64,000 bases of DNA from Rhexocercosporidium sp. MPI-PUGE-AT-0058 (lineage: Eukaryota; Ascomycota; Leotiomycetes; Helotiales). Positions within the stretch are counted from its first letter, which is position 1, and every line of letters begins with the position of its first letter. The notes beneath the pieces were generated by a model. That model did no database searches. It saw only the letters and a list, made by a program, of their open reading frames with translations, and was not told the origin of the DNA. The stretch is taken from positions 1,922,001 to 1,986,000 of the forward strand of contig JAGTJL010000004.1 in the NCBI GenBank assembly GCA_020746875.1. The letters are read 5' to 3'. Of this stretch, positions 34,531 to 46,591 are shown piece after piece. A program made the position numbers and the translations under genes.

Positions 34531-35242
34531 ATGCCACAGACAGATCTGGTGGTATGCTTAATGTTTTCAGTATGCTTTGATGTTCAAAAGGACTTTTCTA
34601 TTTATACGAATGTAAGATTATGTATGCACTGCGTCGTTTGTCAGCGGGTATGGAGATCAAGAGCGTGGGAGGTGTTTTTACTAGTAATCTTTTATACCTG
34701 TAATGTAATATATTCTGCTTTCATATCAGTACAGAGAGCTTCAATTGGTATCCGCGACTCAATATTGACTTCTAATGAAAAGGAGCTCGCCACTACTCGC
34801 CTAAGGGCAAACAAAAAGGGGGGGGGGGCGGATTCGGAGAGAACGCTAGGTAGACTCCACTTCCCCTTCGCTTAAATTAAGGTTATTCTGGACGACAACC
34901 TCGAACTCCCAAGGAAATCCTTCCATCCAGTTGTCGTGTGATTACTGAGACACATACTAATACACTGCACATGCACAGCTATTTTTGCTCTCACATGGCA
35001 CTCTTCGTTCCCAAGCGCAGTCATGCTGATGCCGAGCATCGGCAGTCACAAGATGACGTAACGGAAGACTCGGCGACGGTTCAAGAACGGATTCATGCAG
35101 GGTGACGTGAAGTCTCTTGACGCCTATGCTGAGCGACGAGTGTCGTTCTAGTATCTTGCTACATATATCTTCATTGTACAAGACAACTTGGGTTCTTCTT
35201 TTCAGTTACACATTGTACAGAATACCCTGAAACGCTGCCAAA
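34531..35242. other. Intergenic
   Basis: AT-rich 3' flank, an 11-base G run at 34818-34828, then the promoter of the next gene. No gene seen. Confidence 0.5.
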
Positions 35243-36019
35243 ATGACAGCGAGAGAATATTACAACAGTTTTAACCCCACTGCCCAGCAGCCGAACTATC
35301 CTCCTCAGAACCAACCTTTCCCTACAGAGCAGGCGACACAGCAGAATGCAGTACAGCCTGTACAACAACAGCAGCTATTTCCAGACTACAAAGCAGGATA
35401 TCCAGGATATCCTCATCCATCCGAGGTACTCCACCAAGGGTCAATACAACCCCAACCACCTCCACAACCACAATACAACCCTCAACCGCAATACCAACAA
35501 CCCTATCCTCCACAACCACAGCATCATCAATCATACGTCCAGAACCCACAGGCAGATACCCAGCCCCCACGCCCTCCGTACCCAACAGACAGACTCCCCC
35601 ACCTCCGCCCCGAACGCTCATACTCCGAACCACCTTCTACCTCACACCTGCATCCCCAAGACGCCCATTCCTCCTCCCATCACCACCGACGACACTCACG
35701 CTCACCATCTCATTCCCGATCACGCTCCCGTTCACGATCACACTCCCGCCATCGATCCCGCAGACGCTCTCACTCGCGCTCTCGACCAAAAAGCAGCCAG
35801 GCGGCAGACACGAAACACAAAGGCAGGAATACATTCTTCGGCGCTTTCGGAGGTGGTTTGCTGGGCGATGCTATTTTCCCTGGTTTGGGAACGGTTGGTG
35901 GTGCGGTCTTGGGTGGGGTGCTCGGGAAGGAGAGTTCGAAGAATAAGAGGCCGAGGAGCCATAGGAGGAGTTATGAGGAGGAGTGGGCGGAGGGGAGGAG
36001 AAGGAGGGGGGAGGATTAG
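35243..36019 (+). CDS. Pro/Gln-rich, RS-rich, glycine-zipper protein, 258 aa
   Basis: The single exon starts at MTAREYYNSFNPTAQQPNYP. Three regions are visible. Residues 1-130 are Pro/Gln/Tyr-rich with PQPQYNPQPQYQQPYPPQPQ-type repeats. Residues about 143-187 form an Arg/Ser/His-rich stretch (RSRSRSRSHSRHRSRRRSHS). Residues about 195-232 form a glycine-zipper block (FFGAFGGGLLGDAIFPGLGT, then VGGAVLGGVLGKE), a hydrophobic small-residue segment of the kind that packs in membranes. The C-terminus is basic and charged. The order prion-like, RS-like, glycine zipper is recurrent in fungal proteins with names such as glycine zipper 2TM-like; function is unknown. I see no intron signal that needs to be invoked. 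Confidence 0.8.
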   Translation: MTAREYYNSFNPTAQQPNYPPQNQPFPTEQATQQNAVQPVQQQQLFPDYKAGYPGYPHPSEVLHQGSIQPQPPPQPQYNPQPQYQQPYPPQPQHHQSYVQNPQADTQPPRPPYPTDRLPHLRPERSYSEPPSTSHLHPQDAHSSSHHHRRHSRSPSHSRSRSRSRSHSRHRSRRRSHSRSRPKSSQAADTKHKGRNTFFGAFGGGLLGDAIFPGLGTVGGAVLGGVLGKESSKNKRPRSHRRSYEEEWAEGRRRRGED

Positions 36020-37755
36020 TGGATGAGGAGAGAACCGTCTGGTAGGCTTGGTGCCAGGAGAGTGTATGAATAATGGTTTATTGATCTGTGCTTATAGGGA
36101 GTTGGTAGGAATATATCTTGGAGCGGAAATTTATTGGTCTCGAAGCATTCGGCATTACTTGGTCGATGCTACCAAGACACGTTACCGCCACCGCAGTTTC
36201 TTGCGTTGTATAGATATAATGTACCGGACATATTGAAAGTGACGAGAATAGAACTCTTCACATGATAGAGTGTGCTACCACAATTATACTATTAAACAGA
36301 CTCCTGGCGGGACAATCTCTGCTCGTGCACGTCGCCATATGGATCCTGGCTCGTTCCTCCAAGGCCTGGCGTGGCTTCCAAGATCTTGCGCCGGAGCAAA
36401 AGCCAAAACGGACTTTCTCTGTAATGTTGAGAGGCTGATCGACTACACAGTCCGCGTCAATGGCGAATACGCTGATTTTCGAATAGACTTCTTGCTCAAT
36501 TAGGGTAACTGCTTCTTGGACGGCTGGAGCCCGCTGTGATGACCGAGGCGGAGATCAAGCAGGCAATTGATGCCAGCCTCTAGAGTTGGACCATCTTGTT
36601 GAGTGTATAGGGCGGAGTGTATAGGGCGGAGTGGTTTGGATTGTATGTGATGTCCTCGGGTATGAAAGAGACTGAGCTTTTGAACGGTTCTAGATGAAAT
36701 GTCGAATTGGATTGGTGATTTTGATATGGACCGAATTGTTTGAGCTTTGGTTCATCGATGAGAGGGGAGGGGAGAAAGACATGTGAGGTATTTCATACCC
36801 TTTAGGTTGGGGAAGTCTATACATGAATGAATGGACCGTGGGCAGAGAGGATTTGTAGGGTAGCGAATAGAACTATCCCGTAATGCTCCACATTTGAATA
36901 TGAGGTCGAATCTACCCTGTTCTCGTTTTAAGTATTGCTGTCAGGGGGATCGGGCGGTATGTCGCGACCCATGTAGTATATCTATGCTGTTTGCCGTTCC
37001 AATTAAGGGCTGTGGTGGGTTAAGTCAGTGTTAGTGACTGTGAGTATTTACCTGGCATACTCAATAAAGTTTCTGTATGCTAACAGGCCAGACGATTTAG
37101 TGAAATGTACGTCGTCATAAGGTGCTCAATAATGTGGCAAGGAAGTGATGCATCTCAGTGCTTTCTGAGAAGATTGCATTCAAGTACAACATATTCTCAG
37201 TACCTGTTTTTGGCTAATTTGGAAGCGAGGCAGAGGAAGGCAAGTACCTAACACAATTTCAGCTAAAGCAGCGAAAGGACATGCTATTCCAAGGTTTCCT
37301 ACGAAATGTCGGCCGGAATATCTATCGCTTGACTGCATCTGCAAGAAATCGTGATTCTGAATTTGGTCCTTGCTCACAACTTCAAACAGACAGAACAGAT
37401 AGATAGCTTGAGTTTAGTGACCTTAGAGAGACTTGCGAGAGGACTGAGAAGCGCCTATTCAAACTTGAATCGAGACGTCCCGTTTCCCTATCTGAGAAAG
37501 GCAGTTCGCTTTGAAATTGTTTCGAAATTGTCGTCAAGACAAATCTATTTCATTCTACCACACTCAATACAGTCTATGGAACGGAGAGCAATGCATCTAA
37601 TCTTAGTCTAACGCAAAAAATCAAAAAGGTAGTTTGCTTTTCTCTTTTCCTCTTTCGCTTTTGTACCCCACTTGCATGAATCATCTAGAGCGTTTGAAAA
37701 CCATACCACACCATATTTGCAAGTCAAGCCACCCCAAACCAAAATATGCACAACC
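36020..37755. other. Intergenic, 1.7 kb
   Basis: Holds a 14-base tandem duplication at 36601-36628. A minus-strand frame at about 36262-36560 is open for roughly 100 codons but has no early ATG and no recognisable domain; I do not call it. No RNA gene seen. Confidence 0.45.
36601..36628 (+). repeat. 14-base tandem duplication
   Basis: GAGTGTATAGGGCG occurs twice in direct succession, followed by a partial third unit (GAGTG). Confidence 0.9.
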
Positions 37756-39196
37756 TTAGACCCGAGAAACAATGAGTCCGAGAATGCTTCCTGCAACGAG
37801 CCCTGACACCAGTGTCATTCCCATGAAAGCACCTGCTTCTTCTCTGTCCTCCTCGGGTACCCAGACAGGCACTCCCATCATGCTTGCACCCGAAAGCCAA
37901 CCATGCGTAACGCCAAACAGGAACTGGACACAAAAGAGGTAGAACCAATCTCCGGCAAACGAACCCCGCTCATCAATGTTGCACAACAAGTACATCGGAA
38001 TGAACCCTATCCGAGCGAGCGAGAGGAGAAAAATCAAGAAAGGTCGTTTGACCAAGAAGCAAGACGAGACAGCTGCGAGCGACCCAAAAAAATCTCCGAT
38101 ATTCCAGAGGACGATTGAAAGTGGAATGAACGCTTCCGGGCGTAGGAGAGTCGGTGCTCCGTCTTTGGGTACGACGGATGTGATCTTGGTGACAAATACT
38201 GAGGAGACGGAGGAGATGCAAAGGCAGGAGAAGTTGGCGAGTGCTGGCCACTTGAGTGTTGATGACCACCTTGCCCAAACGGAGGTCATTTCATATGCTT
38301 TGAAAGCTGGTCGAGCTCCACTGCGGGGTATCAGGAAGCCGAGAGCTCCCAGTGATGCGAGACCGACAAGTAGGGCAGAGAAGAAGTATCCTATGGTCAA
38401 GGCGGACATTTTCGAGTTTCCTGACGTTTCTGTGTTGAAATATGCAGTGGGAAATGCTAACGCTGAGATGATTTCTAAGGGAAGTCAGCGAGGTGGTTAT
38501 ATTTGCTGTAGGAATTCTAGCTGTACCTATGCTTGAAGGAATGAAGCCAGCCAGTGCTTCTCCTGTCATGACTGCGGGAGCATATTCCGTACGGCCAAAA
38601 CCTGCAGCAAATGCAAATGCTGCGTTTTGACTTAGACCATTCGCCATACCAGTCATCACAACCATGATCAGCGTGAAAGGGTAGTATACCTCTGCTCTAA
38701 CGTTCAGCGACTCGACTGCCGAAAGCATCAGTAAAGTCGCGACTACTACGTAACCCCACAGAGCTCTCTTGAGACGGTGCGTATACATGGGTTGTTCTCG
38801 CTGCCGATTCAAGTAGACCGTCGTGAGGAACATCGTTGTTGCGAAAAACACCAGGTACGAAGCTTGGAAGTACCGGAGGATTGTGGCGTTTGCTGCAAAC
38901 CGACGCTGGAAATAGGGGGCCGCCTGGATAATCATGGACCTTGCCCTGCATTAGATCATGGCTTCCACTGGCAAATCTGGCCATCGATTTTGCACTCACC
39001 ATATCCACATCATCGGCAAGCCCATCGTGAAGAACGCAAAGTATTCCGACAGCGAGAATACTCTGGTTTCACCCTTCACCGCCTCGAATCTGTCCAGATC
39101 ATCATTGTCCTTGATCTCGGTCTCCTCAGCCAGGAGGGCCCTCTCCTCAAAGTACCTCCCTTCGTCACCAGAAGGCGACCCGAAATCCCTATCCAT
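37756..39196 (-). CDS. Equilibrative nucleoside transporter (ENT/SLC29 family), 438 aa
   Basis: The gene reads complement(37756..38456, 38527..38945, 39000..39196). It has a short acidic N-terminus (MDRDFGSPSGDEGRYFEERA) and then about 11 hydrophobic segments. Family signs are the first segment with TMGLPMMWIWARSMIIQAAPYFQ spanning intron 1, the segment-4/5 region MANGLSQNAAFAFAAGFG, and the segment-8 motif PLSIVLWNIGDFFGS (the WxxxDxxGR-type region; the usual Arg is Ser here). In fungi these carriers move nucleosides or bases across vacuolar or plasma membranes, as Fun26 does. Start chosen at the ATG just before the acidic stretch; upstream in-frame sequence is unlike a transporter N-terminus. 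Confidence 0.9.
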
Positions 39197-41644
39197 CTCT
39201 CGTTGTCTTCTTTGCGAAGCTGCCGATATCGGGGTTGAGGATATTGTGATAGAAAGGGTTATGCGTGTCTCGAGGTATCGACAGACGAAGTGCACGGTCC
39301 TTGTACTGCGACCTTAGATGCAACGAAACGAAGGATGAAGGAACACAAACAACGAACAATAGATTCATGCCTGATAGAGCACACATAGACCCCTTTATGC
39401 TCCAGTTGAAATCGGAAGCGTGGCTAAGTAATATGAATTTGAGAGTCTAGCACGCAGACTACACTACCCACAACTTTTCTGACTTCGTCTCTTGCCAGGA
39501 GTGGAAACATCCGAGATAGACCTCCGCACCCTCTTTGAATCCTGGATAAGTGAAAACATCATGAAATCAACCTGAGGTAATGAGTGATCTTACATTGCAC
39601 TAGTGAAAGAGGAAGGTGTTCATTGCGAGTGCTTCCTTCTATGCCGGAGAACAACACATCCGGGACCGAGTAGAATCCATGACTAGTTATCTGGTGCGGA
39701 ACTAGAAGACGCGAAAACAACTGCCACGATTGACTCATTGCTCAGTATATTGAGTAGTAGAGCAGTGCTGTCATGCCATGCTCAACGTGTTGGCTAGCTT
39801 ATGGGCAGATTCGTGGGCACATTTTAACCCTTGTCCCCAGTCATATCCCGCAAGCAAATGCAGATATAAGAGCAGAAATTCCGCCTTGCGAAAGCTGCTC
39901 CACATCAGGACTCGCGAGAAGTAGCATCCACTCGCGTTCAGACGGAGTATAATCAGGTGCTTCGAACTTAGGTTACAGATTACGAAATCTGGGAGACCAC
40001 GACACATCATAGTGCCACGTACATGAGACTTGGAAAAAAAAAAAACAAAACTGCACCAACACATAATGACAACAATGGAAGGAACAACAATACGAAAACT
40101 AAGCATCGAGCATCTTATAAGAAAGACCGCTGGTACAAAATCGTTAAAGAGCTATGAAATCGCGGCGAACTGAAAACAGAAAACATCCTCTGCCAAATCA
40201 CGTGCTTGATCCACCAAAAACCGGAGCGAAGTTGCCTTTGTTATCAACTCCTCCCAGGGTGTGAATCGCACTGCCACACGGAAGCTTCATCGCGGGAAAT
40301 ATCATACGCAAGTCTCCTTGCAGAGGGACTGATTCTTGATCAGAAATGAAGTGTGATAGCGAGGAACAGTGCCTCCTCTTTATCCCTCAACCTAGCCTGT
40401 ACCCCCACCTTATTCAGCGCTCTGTTGCCTGAAAGTGCTGCCTCATCGGCCACCTCCACTGCTAAGTTTTGGGTGTCTCGGGCGTCTTGTTTTTGCTTCG
40501 TATCGCGAATTAGAATTGATTGGGCATAGAAGGTTACGCCGAGTGGCGTTCTTTCACCAGCCCGAAAATATGTTGGAATGGACCCATTGGGGGTGTATAT
40601 GAACCACTACTTGGTGGGGTATAGGTTGACGACGGTCAGTGCCTGTAACCTGTGGACGGAAAAGAGAAGATGCAGATGATGAGCTGCTGGGATGCAACCA
40701 TTGTGTTTACAGCCGATGAAGTTCTGAGGTGCTGTTCAATAATCTCTACCCTTTCAATCCAAGGCTCCCCCGGTGCTTGTCTATAAGAGGAAGGAGGATT
40801 TGCACGCAAGGCTGGGGAGCACATGTCGAATGACTTAGCTGTATACCTCATAATTTATGCCTACGGTCTTGATCCAATGTGCAAAATTGATATGGGGCGG
40901 CTTTGTGCGCAATGTCATGCTGGCCTGTATCAAATGGCCGGTCCAATGAAAGTGTTCCTGTGGCAGCTGGGTGGTAGCTAGAAATGGACAATCTGAATAT
41001 CGCCCATCTCCGATGCATTTCCCTTCAATCGAATGCTCTCACTGGACGACACTTCTGAATGCAAGTATGTATAAGATACTACTCGTAGGGTAACTTGCAC
41101 TATTTTCTCCAAGTGGATGTAAAAAGCCCTTTGGGTTCGCTGTTTGAATCTCTCTAGAGCTATCAGATAGCGGCTTTCATCGGAGTAAGGTTGAAATACA
41201 CCTCAACCACAAATCTCCCCAAGTTCGATATACCTAAATAAAAATTTCCACGGCTTCTATTATCGATCTTGAGAATGTCCTTCCACGGTTACAAGTATGA
41301 TGTACCAGTCATGAGAATTCCCGCAGAGGATATGACGAGCTTCTCAGCCGCGAAAATATGTTTGTCTGGGCGGGGTGTGACTCCCCCCACATACAGCTGT
41401 CCCACCTTAAGCCGATATAAGCGATCGAGTAAGTGCTCTTTGATGGTTTATCTCACAGACTCCTCACCTGGCGTCTTCCTACTTCACAACTCATCGCCAT
41501 CTCTACTCAATACGACAAGCAAGGCTTTCTGTGGTCAGTCTTCCGGGCAAAGCATGCCTCGGCTCGTACGTGGCCCAAACTGACTGTGCATATTTTAGTT
41601 CCTGGCCACCCTCTATCGTCAACATCACATTCTGAATTGCTACG
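39197..41644. other. Intergenic, 2.4 kb
   Basis: The largest interval after the ADAM leader without a gene I can support. Short frames at 39771-40106, 40636-40851 and 41269-41666 show no domain or consistent splicing. An A-run lies at about 40034-40043. Confidence 0.45.
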
Positions 41645-42198
41645 ATGGCCTCCAAATCGCCACTGAAAGCCATGTCACCTGGCCAGACCCCTATTTCAGT
41701 GCCAGAGAATTCTGAGGCCCGGAGAAACGATCGTGATAGCGTCAGTACTTTGTATCTTCCTACCTGTTCCTTGTATGCTCACATCGATACAACCAGACGC
41801 CATCGGACACTTCCGATCAATCATCAGTCAAGTCCTCATCGTCTTCTGCCACATCAAGGTCTTCTTCCCCGGAGCCAAAGCCATTATCGCTCCTAGGCGA
41901 GCTACCAGAGCCGGTAGCAGATTTCTTCAGTAATGTTACGCTGGGAAGCTTTCCGCCATCAACTGCAAGAAAGGTTCAGCCATGGAGAGAGCTGTGGAAG
42001 GGCCCAGTAGAGCCATCACCAGATGGGAAACTTTTGGTTGCATGTCCTGAGAAGTCTGTTTATGGTAGGGCCAAATCTCAACCTTCAAGTCTTTCCATAA
42101 TCGGCTATAGCAATACCCATCTCTGCATTTCAATCAAATCGAGACCATTCTATCTATGGAACGAGCAATTTCTTAAGCTGGATAATCAAGGCCTTTAA
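41645..42198 (+). CDS. Small hypothetical protein, 2 exons, 165 aa
   Basis: Exons are 41645-41740 and 41797-42198, with donor GTCAGT and acceptor ACCAG. Exon 1 is MASKSPLKAMSPGQTPISVP and a charged end (ENSEARRNDRDS). Exon 2 opens with Ser-rich sequence (TPSDTSDQSSVKSSSSSATS) and then a conserved-looking block: LSLLGELPEPVADFFSNVTL, followed by VQPWRELWKGPVEPSPDGKL and KSRPFYLWNEQFLKL. The second exon frame contains no ATG at all over 133 codons, so simple ORF callers skip it. A further intron starting at the GTAGGG at about 42064 is possible. No family recognised; the gene is supported by frame length, composition and phase only. Confidence 0.5.
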
Positions 42199-43067
42199 AT
42201 AGGGTTGGCAACATGTGCTAACAATCAAATTGTAGGAAGTAACAATCTAGGAGGCTACTGAATGGAGTAGAAGAGAGTACTGGCAGCTTGACGGGGACCT
42301 GGAAGATGGGAACGATTGCATTTACGAGAGGATTATTAGCATGAAGCATGAGTTTTGTACATTCATTTTGATGTCTTTGGGCAAATCGGTCTCTGCTACT
42401 TCGGTATGAATACATTCTTGGGTCACACTGTTTCTACTCACTGTCTCTGCATCACCTCTGAATAGTACACGTGTATATGGGAGCCTTGTCCAGCGGAATG
42501 TCATGAGACAGCGAGGGACGAGGTATGAGGCTGAGTGTGCTGTGATAGTTGGGTGTCAAGGCTAAGCTGTCTGTCATTTGGACTTACTTGATGACATTAC
42601 GATCAAGGATCAAATGCACAGTGCCCAAAGCATGCAGCAGTTGATATCACCTGGACAAATTCGGTGGGGGGCGGTAGAGTCTCGTTCGATGGCAACTCCC
42701 TCACCTGCATGACCCCGCACAGCCTTCTTATACGCCCAAGGCTGCGAGATAGGCTGAATACTCAGAGGGCAGTTCTAACCGGCTGAGACTGAGGTCTCTT
42801 ATCTTTGAATTCACCGCTCACTCTGACAAGGAAGACAATATTGGGGCTACTGCATGCACTGCCGCAAGGTCTTTGCAAAAGCCGGATGATTTTCGTCTTC
42901 GCTTCAGAACCAAAGTATCGATATTCACGCTGTCCATCCCAACAATTTCATGCCACGCCACGAGGCGGACTTTCCAAAATTCAAGAAGAGTATAAGTTGT
43001 CATGAACGGGAGTTAAGTCAGATGTTGATCTCTAGCAGAGTAGTCGCAATATTCTAAAGCCCTCAAA
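42199..43067. other. Intergenic
   Basis: No coding signal; promoter region of the tail-anchored protein gene. Confidence 0.45.
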
Positions 43068-44846
43068 ATGCCGACCGATATTGAACTTGGCGAGCGGAGA
43101 ATGGACAGGAGAGTTTCGTTTATGGACCGGATGGCGAGTTCAACACTGAAACTCCAACTACCCGAATGCACCTGCTAATTTCTCTAACAGTCGGTAACGA
43201 GAGGCGCAAAGACATCTCCGCGGATGAACACATTTGTTTCGATCGCGAATGCTAGAGATCGGACAGGAGAAGGCCAGGCCATCAGTATGTTTCTTACACA
43301 GGCATTGAGAGACGTCCCGATCTGATTGTTTTAGCATCACTCTCCCCTCTCACGGACGATGAAAGACAACGACAAGACTGCCTACTGGCTTTGATTGTAG
43401 GGGATAATCTCATAAAAGGATCTTTGGCAGATGCATGCATATGGTACTCGACATTCCTGCGACACAAATTCATCAGTCACTGGCATCTGTTGGCGCCAAC
43501 CCTGGTTGGCCTGGAAGATAACTCGACTGGACCAAGATCGGGAGACCTCGTTGTGGTATATAATTTCGCAATCACAGTCGCGAGGCTATTGAAGTCACAA
43601 TCGAACTTGGCGCTGGCGGAAATTGTGGATGGATTGGAAAATGAGCAACAGTTGAAGCAACAATTAGATTCTGAGCGAGCGCTGCATAATCAGGCAGTGT
43701 TCGCGGCAGTGGGATGGTTGAGTAAGTAATCCGCTTATTCAGTTTTATAATAGCAAGGCTGACATTTCCATAGCTATGCTTTTTGAAGCAGTAAACAAGC
43801 CCGATGTCGACAAGTTGGAAATAACGAGGACAAGCACAGCTTCCTCTGGTCGGAGGAATCCATTGACGACGAGGAAAATTCGAACTCATTCTCAGGGATT
43901 CGACCATGTGGATCGTTCTTTGGACTATCTTCTTTCGAAATTTGGCGAGCTCATTCCTGGTCCCAAGGTTTCCAATCCAACCGAACTGAGCGACACGACT
44001 GAATCGGCATCAGAGGCAATCAACGTCCAGACACTCTGTTTCAATACGCTGCACAGTTTAGCTGAGGTCAAAATTGAATGGGTGACATCGCATGCCTTGC
44101 ACTTGGAGTTTGATAGCGGAAAGAAGACTTTGAAATTGTTTCAGTACCCTTCATTCGCTCGAATTATGACCGAGGCCGAAAAGAATGGCTTGTTATCAAA
44201 GTAAGCAACAACCCTTGTGGGCACCGGAATCATCTAATAGTCAGAACAGAGTCTTCAATGACCATGCCGCCGCCCACTGTGAGGATGTTCAGACCCCAGA
44301 AATCCCAGCATCCGAATATTTTGAAGAAATCCTACTCTCGTACCGCCTGATCTTCGGACTAGACGAGAAATCATGGAGATCATTCTCTCGAATCATGACT
44401 ACGATGGAGGAACAAGAAGTCTCTGGAGATCTTCCTTTCGTCTGGGATCCATTGCTGCATACTCTTTGCGGGAAGAGCGCATCATCAGAAGAGGCCCAGC
44501 GCATCTACGAGGACATCGAAGCCAGCGAGGCAGCCAAGACATATCCCTACGCTGAGTTTCCATTCTTTGGCAAGCGACTCATTGCATTGCAAGAATTCGT
44601 CAAGCAGCACCAGCCGCAGAATGTCAGGTCTCTTCTCAACGATCGTAGGGATGTCGCTGCGTGGTATACGCTGTGGAACAATCAGGTATGCCAAATCTAT
44701 AATACTTTGAGGGACAGCGCTAACATGAGATGCAGATTCTTGTGTTCTTCGCCACCTTCACCATTTTTTTGATGCTGCTCTCTCTTATCATTCAAATATG
44801 GCAAGTAATGCTTGCGAAACAGCAATTGGAGCAAGGGAGTCATTAG
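43068..44846 (+). CDS. Fungal tail-anchored hypothetical protein, 6 exons, 506 aa
   Basis: Exons are 43068-43133, 43191-43284, 43335-43721, 43774-44200, 44250-44685 and 44736-44846. Intron 1 is best read as GC-AG (GCGAGT at 43134, branch GCTAAT, acceptor AACAG at 43190), because no GT donor gives the right phase with a good consensus. Introns 2-5 are ordinary. The protein starts with a basic N-terminus (ERRMDRRVSFMDRM), then a soluble helical body, and ends with one hydrophobic helix (VFFATFTIFLMLLSLIIQIW) plus a short polar tail, giving a tail-anchor topology. Similar single-span proteins with a WYTLWNNQ motif just before the helix are common and uncharacterised in ascomycetes, often in variable gene sets. 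Function is unknown. Confidence 0.82.
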
Positions 44847-45268
44847 GCTGGCACGGTGTATCGTTTATCTCCAAGGGAGAGCTTATCAGCGTTGGATTCG
44901 TTCCAGGCCCCGCTTAGCTAGCCGAATAGTGTGTTGTCCCTGTGACAACCGGCCATGTAACCTGAGAGGTGGGGCTGGGACCTTTCCACTCTGATCTTTG
45001 ATCTTTGATCTTTGATCGATGATATGATTGTTTGAAATCCCTTCAATTCTGAGGATATGTTCACGAATGTTTGATGGATCCGATGTTCTCTTAACAGAAC
45101 AACAAAAATAGCAGTGGGGAAGGTAATAAAAGTCACATCACACTTCGTTTCTCTGAATATGATGCAACATTTCTGAGCAGTGGAATGATTCCTATTGGCA
45201 CAACATGAGAAGGCGGATTGAGATTCCAATGGTTTTCATTTAAGAAGTACGACAGTCATCGTGGCCAT
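44847..45268. other. Intergenic, convergent 3' flanks
   Basis: Contains a three-copy tandem of the 7-mer GATCTTT (44993-45013). No gene seen. Confidence 0.5.
44993..45013 (+). repeat. GATCTTT tandem, 3 copies
   Basis: Three exact copies plus a partial GATC, between two facing gene ends. Confidence 0.9.
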
Positions 45269-46591
45269 TTACTTTGTCTTGTATGTACTATCAATCTCGC
45301 CCCACTTGATCTCGCTAAACTCAACCGCAACATCAGGTTGAATCGTCTTGATGAATTCCGGGTTCCCTTCAGTTGCATTGCAAGGCCCAGAACCACTTGT
45401 AGTCCCATCTAACCAATCCATGAATCCACCGACATCCCACCAAACAGCAAAAGCAAGAACCATACCCCGAGACATAGCTTCACCCATCTCAGCCATCCCA
45501 CCAATCTCAGTGAACCGTCTGGTTCCACCTGGGTTCTCCTGGCAGAAAGCATCATCGATGTAGTCCTTCTTCGCGCGATCTGGGAGGTTGACGATGGCGT
45601 TTGAGATGATCTTTCCGTTTTGGATGTACTTCCGGCGGATAGACTTCAAGACACCGTTCTCGGCTGGGAAGGATGTAACAACAGTGAATTTTTGCTTAGT
45701 ATCAACTTCTGCCTTTGGCTGCTCGCCGTAGAAGTCTGGGTTGCCGACGGCATAAGGGTTGAAGCCGCAGCCCCACTTGTCACAGACACCTTCGAATCCA
45801 CACTCATCGCCTGTGCATTGGTAGATGGATGAGATGTTGCATGGATGGGGGACTAGGGCCGTTGATCTTCGGTTAGCCTCCCAGATATCGAGCTCGTTGC
45901 AACATGCTCCTTTGCCCTCAATGTTTCCCTTTGTTTGGTTAGCCGGGAATTTTTAATATGGAGGTGAAAAACTTACGACCCCATCAACGAATGGGAAGGT
46001 GTAGCATTGAGCATCACAGTAGCCGTTTCCGAGTTCTGCTCCTCCCTTGTTAAGCGAGTTCTTGCCGCCATACTTGTTCATTTCTGACAAGTATAGAGCT
46101 CCATTCATTCCGCAAGGGAGCTTCGACACATCCACGTCAAAGGTAAACTCATTGCCGGTTAACTTGATCATGTCGTACTTATGTTGGTCGCTGTCCATGA
46201 GGTAGGCTCTTGGACTGATGGTGGAAAGATCGTCTCTTAACATGTCCATGTAGAGACTGCTTCCTTTGGTCTTGACGCCATATGCGGAGTAATCGGAGAT
46301 CTGGTCAATGACACAGTTCTTATTGCAAGTCTTCGCATCGGGACAGACAGTCTTGTTGGGCGCAGACCCCCAATCGCCACATCCTAGACTCGGGTTGTCC
46401 TTTTGGTAGATTGGATGCATCGCAGAGTCAAGCACAATGTACGATGTCTGTTTCTTGCAACCACCTCGCTTGGTGCAAGTGTAGGTATCGAGCTTGGGGT
46501 GAACCTCCCTGCCCTTACCGCTCAGTGACTGAGCAGTGACATGGTCAAGACAGAGGAGGAGCGAAGCAAGAAGGGAGAGTGTGCGAGTCAT
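45269..46591 (-). CDS. GH7 endo-beta-1,4-glucanase, secreted, no CBM
   Basis: The gene reads complement(45269..45928, 45977..46591), 424 aa, with one 48-base intron (GTAAGT...ACAAAG). The signal peptide is MTRTLSLLASLLLCLDHVTA. The mature start (SGKGREVHPKLDTYTCTKRG) and the block QTSYIVLDSAMHPIY are of the endoglucanase type rather than the cellobiohydrolase type. The catalytic motif CCNELDIWEAN gives Glu217 (nucleophile), Asp219 and Glu222 (acid/base), all intact. Cys content is high, as expected for the disulfide-rich jelly roll. There is no linker or CBM1 at the C-terminus. The enzyme cleaves internal cellulose chains during plant cell-wall breakdown. The gene stands alone, next to the NLR gene but with 1.25 kb between. 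Confidence 0.95.

Noticed and set aside
36262..36560. About 100 stop-free minus-strand codons (reads IEQEVYSKISVFAIDADCVV)
   Set aside because: No early ATG, no good splice sites joining further exons and no recognisable motif; a window this size yields such frames by chance.
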